Positions 7,802 to 11,271 of a stretch of 11,271 bases of DNA are shown here, in pieces (position 1 is the stretch's first letter; each line of letters begins with the position of its first letter). Under the pieces are notes generated by a model that saw only the letters and a list, made by a program, of their open reading frames with translations, was not told the DNA's origin and made no database searches. The translations under genes were made by a program, and so were the position numbers. The stretch spans positions 1 through 11,271 of the forward strand of contig DAOUGC010000194.1 of assembly GCA_034429695.1 (NCBI GenBank), in the 5' to 3' direction. This stretch comes from DAOUGC01 sp034429695. Lineage in GTDB: Bacteria; Chloroflexota; Anaerolineae; Anaerolineales; Anaerolineaceae.

Positions 7802-8048
7802 TGGTGGGTTCACAATCGAACTCCCTATGGCGAAGAAAGCAGGTTGGGTCGTCAGCTTCGCTGGCGCGATGTTTTCTCAGCTCACCGATTGCTGCAGGTG
7901 TCTTGAATCCAAATCCGGGAAAACCGTTTTCAGAACACCCCCTCCGTGCGAATGCGCGCGAGAGAGAATTCTTGCTGGATGTCCGGATTCCTCGCGCATT
8001 CGCCCACCTCCCCCATCGAAAAGTACGTCGATGGGGGAGGAGAAAGAC
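7802..8048 (+). repeat. Structured repeat, copy A (long form)
   Basis: This is the first of three copies. Its 5' part (TGGTGGGTTCACAATCGAAC onward) matches copy C at 9124. Its 3' part (from CTTGAATCC at 7902 to GAAAGAC at 8048) matches copies B and C nearly base for base. Two inverted repeats are conserved: GCGAATGCGCG (7948-7958) with CGCGCATTCGC (7993-8003), and a 13-bp perfect hairpin CCTCCCCCATCGA/TCGATGGGGGAGG (8007-8040) with an 8-base loop. It begins 25 bp after the uvrA-like stop codon. No transposase or terminal inverted repeats are evident. The orientation given is that of the copies relative to each other. Confidence 0.85.
8007..8040. repeat. 13-bp perfect hairpin of repeat copy A
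   Basis: CCTCCCCCATCGA pairs with TCGATGGGGGAGG around an 8-base loop AAAGTACG. The equivalent hairpins in copies B (8289-8322) and C (9336-9367) keep the stem and an 8-base loop, but the loop sequence differs (AAAAAACG, AAAGGACA). No T-tract follows on the plus strand, so an intrinsic terminator is not indicated, although such a stable stem could still protect or attenuate an upstream transcript. Confidence 0.75.
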
Positions 8049-8055
8049 GTTTTCT

Positions 8056-8106
8056 CCCTCTCCACATGGCAAAGTGAACGTAGTGAACGCAGCCATGTGG
8101 GGAGGG
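8056..8106. repeat. 15-bp hairpin with tandem GTGAACG in the loop
   Basis: CCCTCTCCACATGGC (8056-8070) pairs with GCCATGTGGGGAGGG (8092-8106), 15 pairs with one G:T wobble. The 21-base loop holds GTGAACG twice (8074-8080 and 8083-8089). It lies between repeat copies A and B and is absent after copy C, so it is a separate structured module. Confidence 0.7.
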
Positions 8107-8109
8107 TGG

Positions 8110-8135
8110 CGAATTGCCTGTAGTTCGGCAATTCG
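8110..8135. repeat. 9-bp hairpin between repeat copies A and B
   Basis: CGAATTGCC (8110-8118) and GGCAATTCG (8127-8135) are a perfect inverted repeat with an 8-base spacer, immediately after the previous hairpin. A smaller GGTG/CACC hairpin follows at about 8144-8156. The function is unknown. Confidence 0.6.
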
Positions 8136-8163
8136 ACGGGAGGGGTGTTTTGCACCGCCCAGA

Positions 8164-8334
8164 CACAAAAGCTGCCAGCAAGCATCTTGAATCCAAATTC
8201 GGGAAAACCTTTTTCAGAACACCCCCTCCGTGCGAATGCGCGCGAGAGAGATCTTGCTGGATGCCCGCATTTCTCGCGCATTCGCCCACCTCCCCCATCG
8301 AAAAAAACGTCGATGGGGGAGGAGAAAGACCTGA
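8164..8334 (+). repeat. Structured repeat, copy B (short form)
   Basis: This copy runs from CACAAAAGCTGCCAGCA (shared with copy C at about 9218) through CTTGAATCC (8186) to GACCTGA (8328-8334). Both inverted repeats are kept: GCGAATGCGCG...CGCGCATTCGC (8232-8285) and CCTCCCCCATCGA/TCGATGGGGGAGG (8289-8322). It lacks the TGGTGGG...GAACTCCC 5' block of copies A and C. It lies 165 bp upstream of the second small-ORF/nucleotidyltransferase pair. Confidence 0.85.
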
Positions 8335-8486
8335 TCACCTTCGTCCATTCGGTGACAGTTGCGATTGGATGGGTAAGGCGGGCTGAAGATCCATAATACG
8401 ACGAAACCATGCCCGCTGATCCTGTCCTGGCATCCATGGCTGCACCTGCAACCACCTTAAAGATTCCATAACACAACGAGATGTAC
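8335..8486. other. Intergenic stretch with no recognisable feature
   Basis: Between repeat copy B and the promoter of the next gene I see no gene, hairpin or repeat that I can support. Short minus-strand reading frames through it have no family resemblance and continue into the repeat, so they are not called. Confidence 0.5.
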
Positions 8487-8492
8487 TACAAT
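8487..8492 (+). promoter_or_regulatory. -10 box TACAAT, predicted leaderless start of the second nucleotidyltransferase pair
   Basis: TACAAT is followed by six bases (AAACGC) and ATG at 8499, the same geometry as at 3152, 3303 and 9476. No Shine-Dalgarno precedes this ATG. An in-frame ATG at 8481 lies upstream of the box and is rejected as a start because it would not be transcribed from this promoter. No -35 consensus is visible. Confidence 0.5.
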
Positions 8493-8498
8493 AAACGC

Positions 8499-8711
8499 AT
8501 GAACAGAAAGATCTCACCGGTGGTCAGGAAAGTGAACCTGCACGAACCGACCAGTGACTTTGCCTACTGGCGGAGCCAACCCTATGAAGCCCGCATCAGC
8601 GCGCTGGAGGAAATACGCAACGAGTACCACGCATGGCTGGCTTCACAGCAAAAGGACCCGGTCAATGTTCAACGCGGATTTCAAAGAGTTTATCGAATCA
8701 TTAAACGATAA
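8499..8711 (+). CDS. Small conserved-type protein upstream of nucleotidyltransferase, putative antitoxin
   Basis: This encodes 70 residues, starting MNRKISPVVRKVNLHEP and continuing DFAYWRSQPYEARISALEEI, then ending with a basic QRGFQRVYRIIKR. I recall many bacterial ORFs of this shape (V..V.L.E...D..YWLSRPPEERL.ALE.LR......RLQRVYRVI) found directly before DUF6036-type nucleotidyltransferases. They are usually left unnamed, and an antitoxin or accessory role is inferred only from that position. The gene overlaps the enzyme gene by 47 bp in another frame, so both must be read from the same mRNA and are probably translationally coupled. The start at 8499 follows from the TACAAT box six bases before it and gives the typical family N-terminus. 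Confidence 0.72.
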   Translation: MNRKISPVVRKVNLHEPTSDFAYWRSQPYEARISALEEIRNEYHAWLASQQKDPVNVQRGFQRVYRIIKR

Positions 8712-9102
8712 TCAAGTTCGTTATCTGATTGTTGGCGGTTATGCCTTGGCGCTTCATGGTCATCCGCGCTATACCAAGGACCTGGATGTGTGGGTGCAAG
8801 TCAGCCGGGAAAATGCGTCCGCCCTCCTGCAGGCTTTGGCTCAATTTGGCATGGGTTCACTGGGTTTGACGGTGCAGGATTTTCTGGAGCCCAATCAGGT
8901 GGTTCAACTGGGGTATCCACCTTACCGCATTGACATTTTGTCACAGATATCCGGGGTGGAGTTCAGCGACTGTTATGAGCAACGGGTGGTCGTTTCGCTG
9001 GATGATGTGGACGTCAATTTTATTGATCTGGAAAGTCTGAAGAAAAACAAACGCGCCTCTGGTCGCTTACAGGACCTGGCCGATCTTGAGAATTTGGAAT
9101 AA
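8665..9102 (+). CDS. DUF6036-like nucleotidyltransferase
   Basis: This 145-residue minimal nucleotidyltransferase shows the family core: VGGYALALHGHPRYTKDLDVWV has the glycine pair G24-G25 and metal-binding D39 and D41, and YRIDIL supplies the probable third acidic residue (D90). The C-terminus has the SLKKNKRASGRLQDLADLE motif typical of this group. The protein is complete and of normal length. Function is unknown; related polymerase-beta-fold enzymes transfer nucleotides to tRNA, proteins or antibiotics, and some are toxins. The ATG at 8665 is chosen because AAAGGA (8651-8656) lies eight bases upstream and homologues begin about 20 residues before the glycine motif. The reading frame is open upstream to 8554, but that stretch overlaps the small ORF and lacks family character. 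No HEPN partner is present, so this is not a classical HEPN/MNT pair. Confidence 0.85.
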   Translation: MFNADFKEFIESLNDNQVRYLIVGGYALALHGHPRYTKDLDVWVQVSRENASALLQALAQFGMGSLGLTVQDFLEPNQVVQLGYPPYRIDILSQISGVEFSDCYEQRVVVSLDDVDVNFIDLESLKKNKRASGRLQDLADLENLE

Positions 9103-9123
9103 TCATCAGGGATGGCAGACCTG

Positions 9124-9380
9124 TGGTGGGATCACAATCGAACTCCCCCTATGGCGAAGGAAATAGGGTGGGCAGAGAAAACATAAGCCCACCGATTACA
9201 GATTTCAACGCCCGGATGCAAAAGCTGCCAGCAAAAGGCTTGAATCCATATCCGTTTTCAGAACACCACCTCCGTGCGAATGCGCGTGAGAGAGAAATCT
9301 TGCTGGATGACCGCATTCCTCGCGCATTCGCCCACCTCCCCCATCGAAAAGGACATCGATGGGGGAGTGGAACGACCTGA
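9124..9380 (+). repeat. Structured repeat, copy C (long form)
   Basis: This is the most complete copy. It has the 5' block TGGTGGGATCACAATCGAAC shared with copy A, the AAAAGCTGCCAGCA block shared with copy B, then CTTGAATCC (9239) to GACCTGA (9374-9380). Inverted repeats are at 9276-9331 and 9336-9367 (12 bp perfect, 8-base loop). It starts 21 bp after the nucleotidyltransferase stop codon, so the pair at 8499-9102 is flanked by directly oriented copies B and C. The 3' end is about 50 bp before the TetR operator region. Confidence 0.85.
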
Positions 9381-9426
9381 CCCATCCACAACACCCGACT
9401 CCTCAACGAGAGAAGAAGTTATTTAC

Positions 9427-9448
9427 TTACCTTAAATTAAGTAGGTAA
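9427..9448. promoter_or_regulatory. Candidate TetR operator, TTACCT-N10-AGGTAA
   Basis: A 6-bp inverted repeat (TTACCT 9427-9432, AGGTAA 9443-9448) encloses a perfect 11-bp palindrome CTTAAATTAAG (9431-9441). The site overlaps where a -35 element would lie for the TATAAT at 9464, so binding by the adjacent TetR protein would block transcription. Size and placement suit TetR autoregulation. This is inference from position. Confidence 0.5.
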
Positions 9449-9463
9449 TTTGCTTTTTTCCTG

Positions 9464-9469
9464 TATAAT
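9464..9469 (+). promoter_or_regulatory. Consensus -10 TATAAT, predicted leaderless tetR transcript
   Basis: A perfect TATAAT is followed by six bases (CAATTC) and ATG at 9476. No Shine-Dalgarno is present before the ATG (the upstream bases are T-rich), consistent with a leaderless mRNA. The promoter would serve both the regulator and the acyltransferase gene behind it. Confidence 0.6.
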
Positions 9470-9475
9470 CAATTC

Positions 9476-10111
9476 ATGCACAATCAGGACACCCCAAAAC
9501 GCACCCAGGTCGAACGGACCCGGCAAAGCAAAAGCCGCATCCTTAAGGAAGCCTGCCGCCTGTTTGGCGAAAACGGATACCGCGGTACGCGCATGGCAGA
9601 TATCGCCGAAGCCGCCGGCCTGACCCTGCCCGGTCTGCTGCATCATTTCCCCAACAAACAGGATGTGCTCATCGCGGTTCTGGATAACCGCGACCACACC
9701 GATCAGCAGCATTATGAAAAGTTGTTCGCAACCACCGCGGGGATGAATGTGCTGGATGCCCTCAGCGGGCTGGTGGAATACAATCAGACGATCCCTGAGG
9801 TGATCCGCATCTACACCGTGCTGGCGGCTGAAAGCACTGCCCCGGACCACCCCGGGCATGATTTCTTTGTCCGACGTTACCGCATCTTCCGCCAGCAGTA
9901 CCTGTCTGCATTGCAGACTGCCCAGGCGCAGGGCAACCTGCGCGCTGATGTGGATGTGGCCCAGCTCGGCATGCTGGTGATGGCAGTGATGGACGGCTTG
10001 CAATTGCAATGGCTGCTCGACCCCGACCAGGTGGACATGGCTGCCGCGTTTAAACTGTTCGCCCGCATCTTTGACACAGGTTTGCAGGCACAATCTGCCG
10101 ATTCCAATTAG
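9476..10111 (+). CDS. TetR/AcrR family transcriptional regulator
   Basis: This encodes 211 residues. The N-terminal TetR_N helix-turn-helix spans about residues 20-66: RILKEACRLFGENGYRGTRM, then ADIAEAAGL (turn) and a recognition helix ending GLLHHFPNKQDVL, in the expected order and spacing. The GLLHHFPNK form is a common variant of the usual YYHFPSK. The remaining ~145 residues form the helical ligand-binding/dimer domain; its ligand is unknown. The gene is preceded by a palindromic candidate operator (9427-9448) and a -10 box six bases before the ATG. The following acyltransferase gene starts 9 nt after the stop, so the regulator probably controls both itself and that enzyme, repressing until a ligand (perhaps a lipid or alcohol related to the enzyme) is bound. 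That last point is inference. Confidence 0.93.
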   Translation: MHNQDTPKRTQVERTRQSKSRILKEACRLFGENGYRGTRMADIAEAAGLTLPGLLHHFPNKQDVLIAVLDNRDHTDQQHYEKLFATTAGMNVLDALSGLVEYNQTIPEVIRIYTVLAAESTAPDHPGHDFFVRRYRIFRQQYLSALQTAQAQGNLRADVDVAQLGMLVMAVMDGLQLQWLLDPDQVDMAAAFKLFARIFDTGLQAQSADSN

Positions 10112-10120
10112 GGAGGCTCC

Positions 10121-11271
10121 ATGTCGCAGTCTTCGGAGACAAACACGCTGGTAAATTTCATCCTGTTGGCGCGTTTTCGCGGGCACGTCGCAGAGGAGGA
10201 TCTGCGCACGGCATTGACGCGGCTCAAGGGCCGCCACCGGGCGTTTGACCTGCGCCGCGCTTTCGATCTGCATAATCCACATGCTGTATTCGGCGGAGCC
10301 TTCCCCCTCGACGTGCTGCGCGACACAGGTGAAGGTTGGGAATCAGTTGCCGCCCGTGAGCTTGCCCGTCCGTTTGACCCGCACGGACCCAGGGCGCGCT
10401 TTGTCCTGATCCAGCACTACACGGCGGACGACCTGTTGATCGTGTGCGATCACAACGGAACTGATGGGCTTTCCGGCGTTATGCTTCTGCAGGATTTGCT
10501 CGCGCTGCTCAACAACCCCGCTCTTGTCCTGCCAGCGCTGCCCGTACCACCCCGGTTGTGGGATGCCCTCCCGCGCGAAGTGACGCAGCGTTTTTCAAAC
10601 CGTTTGACCGCGGCGCTCATGACAACGCTCTTTGACATCATGGGGTGGTTCACGCACTTCCGTAAAACGGCCCGCCCGCAATCAACCTTCCAGATTAACA
10701 GTGCAGAATTATCGCAGGATTGCACAGCGTTGCTGGTGGAGCGCTGCCGGGCGCACGGAGTCAGCGTGCACGCTGCGGTTTGCACCGCCTGGCTGATGGC
10801 TCTTTCTGACCAGGAGTCCAGACGCCCACCCCACGGCAGCGTTTCCTCACCGGTCAGCCTGCGGAAGTACCTGCCGGCCGAAGCCCGCGGTTGCGCTGGC
10901 ATGTTTTACACCACCGTGGTCACGCGGGTGGATTTCAGCACTGCGCGGGATTTCTGGAATGTGGCGTGTGAGGTCAGGGATCACATGCGCCAGGCGGAGA
11001 GCGAGCCGGGCTTTTTCACCCCGCCGTTGATGATGGATGTGATGTTTAAATGGATGGCCCGCCAGCCGGATGACGGCGTCTTTTTCGTACCCGACATGCC
11101 TTTGAATTATGATTATTCGGTCACCAATCTGGGAAGGGTGATCTGCCCGTACACCGCTGAAGAGACCCCCACCGCGCGGTACAGCATCAGCGCGCTGTAT
11201 GGGCCAATTGTCAATGCTTTTAATGGGGAGAAAACCGTTGGGGTGTGCACGCTTGCCGGTCAACTGCGTTT
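10121..11271 (+). CDS. Condensation-fold acyltransferase (alcohol acetyltransferase/PapA-like), truncated by window edge
   Basis: 383 codons are visible; the stop lies outside. The protein resembles the chloramphenicol-acetyltransferase/condensation superfamily, which includes alcohol O-acetyltransferases, PapA-type lipid acyltransferases and NRPS condensation domains. The active-site motif HHxxxDG appears as DHNGTDG (residues 110-116): the catalytic second His (H111) and the structural D115-G116 are present, while the first His is Asp, as occurs in several non-NRPS members. Downstream, SSPVSLRKYLP (about 246-256) and DYSVTNLGRV (about 332-341) match the second-half strand and the S/TNLGR segment of such enzymes. 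No carrier-protein or adenylation domain is adjacent in the visible sequence, so free alcohol or lipid substrates are more likely than NRPS work. The start ATG 10121 has GGGAGG (10111-10116) overlapping the tetR stop. The exact reaction is unknown. Confidence 0.8.
   Translation, partial: MSQSSETNTLVNFILLARFRGHVAEEDLRTALTRLKGRHRAFDLRRAFDLHNPHAVFGGAFPLDVLRDTGEGWESVAARELARPFDPHGPRARFVLIQHYTADDLLIVCDHNGTDGLSGVMLLQDLLALLNNPALVLPALPVPPRLWDALPREVTQRFSNRLTAALMTTLFDIMGWFTHFRKTARPQSTFQINSAELSQDCTALLVERCRAHGVSVHAAVCTAWLMALSDQESRRPPHGSVSSPVSLRKYLPAEARGCAGMFYTTVVTRVDFSTARDFWNVACEVRDHMRQAESEPGFFTPPLMMDVMFKWMARQPDDGVFFVPDMPLNYDYSVTNLGRVICPYTAEETPTARYSISALYGPIVNAFNGEKTVGVCTLAGQLR

Noticed and set aside
7775..7844. 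Direct repeat AGAAAGCAGGT at 7775-7785 and 7834-7844 as a target-site duplication
   Set aside because: The two copies do not bracket a repeat element: the second lies inside copy A. Eleven bases twice in 60 bp is suggestive but not interpretable.
8007..8040. Rho-independent terminator for the uvrA-like gene
   Set aside because: The stem is strong, but AGAAAGACG follows instead of a T-tract. It lies 230 bp past the stop and the same hairpin recurs as part of a repeat.
7877..8476. Open frames on both strands across repeat copies A and B (up to 199 codons)
   Set aside because: The translations simply repeat the duplicated DNA and run through hairpins. They show no domain and have no start signal, so the stretch is better explained as structured repeats.
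8554..8664. Longer N-terminus for the DUF6036-like nucleotidyltransferase
   Set aside because: It would overlap the small ORF almost completely and has no ribosome-binding site; AAAGGA before ATG 8665 gives a normal start.
8499..9102. HEPN/MNT toxin-antitoxin pair
   Set aside because: The enzyme is nucleotidyltransferase-like, but the 70-residue partner has no HEPN R-x4-6-H motif and lies upstream with a long overlap, unlike HEPN/MNT pairs.
7902..9380. CRISPR array
   Set aside because: Only three copies, units of 145-250 bp, uneven spacing with a gene pair between them, and no cas genes.

Overview
The window looks like part of a free-living, moderately GC-rich bacterial chromosome. It carries a chemoreceptor, an EamA-type exporter, a UvrA-class ABC ATPase and a TetR regulator. 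It also carries two small ORF/nucleotidyltransferase pairs, and the region with the second pair is full of structured repeats. The gene mix, the repeats and the apparently leaderless promoters would fit a Chloroflexota (Anaerolineae-like) genome. That is a weak inference from gene style; there is no rRNA or marker gene here to settle it.

Layout. The minus strand holds a chemoreceptor (1-2027, C-terminus outside the window) and a DMT/EamA transporter (2214-3152), separated by a G/C-run hairpin. From 3303 onward every gene is on the plus strand: a DUF6922-like small ORF overlapping an AbiEii-type nucleotidyltransferase (3303-4258); a methyltransferase-like protein (4306-5175); a short UvrA paralogue lacking the UvrB-binding insertion (5215-7776); a repeat-rich stretch of about 720 bp; a second small-ORF/nucleotidyltransferase pair (8499-9102); another repeat copy; and a TetR regulator (9476-10111) followed after 9 nt by a condensation-fold acyltransferase (10121 to the window edge).

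Three points deserve attention. (1) Four transcription-unit starts (3152 minus, 3303, 8499 and 9476 plus) each have a TATAAT or TACAAT hexamer followed by exactly six bases and then the ATG. This places the predicted transcript start on the start codon, as in leaderless mRNAs. Internal or other genes here (2027 minus, 3575, 5215, 8665, 10121) have Shine-Dalgarno sequences instead. (2) Two unrelated nucleotidyltransferase pairs, each with a short upstream ORF overlapping the enzyme gene, lie within 6 kb. Both resemble toxin-antitoxin or abortive-infection modules. (3) The second pair is bracketed by three copies of a 150-250 bp element with two conserved inverted repeats, arranged like a small cassette between mobile or recombinogenic repeats. 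None of these genes forms an obvious single pathway; the right-hand half looks like accessory DNA.
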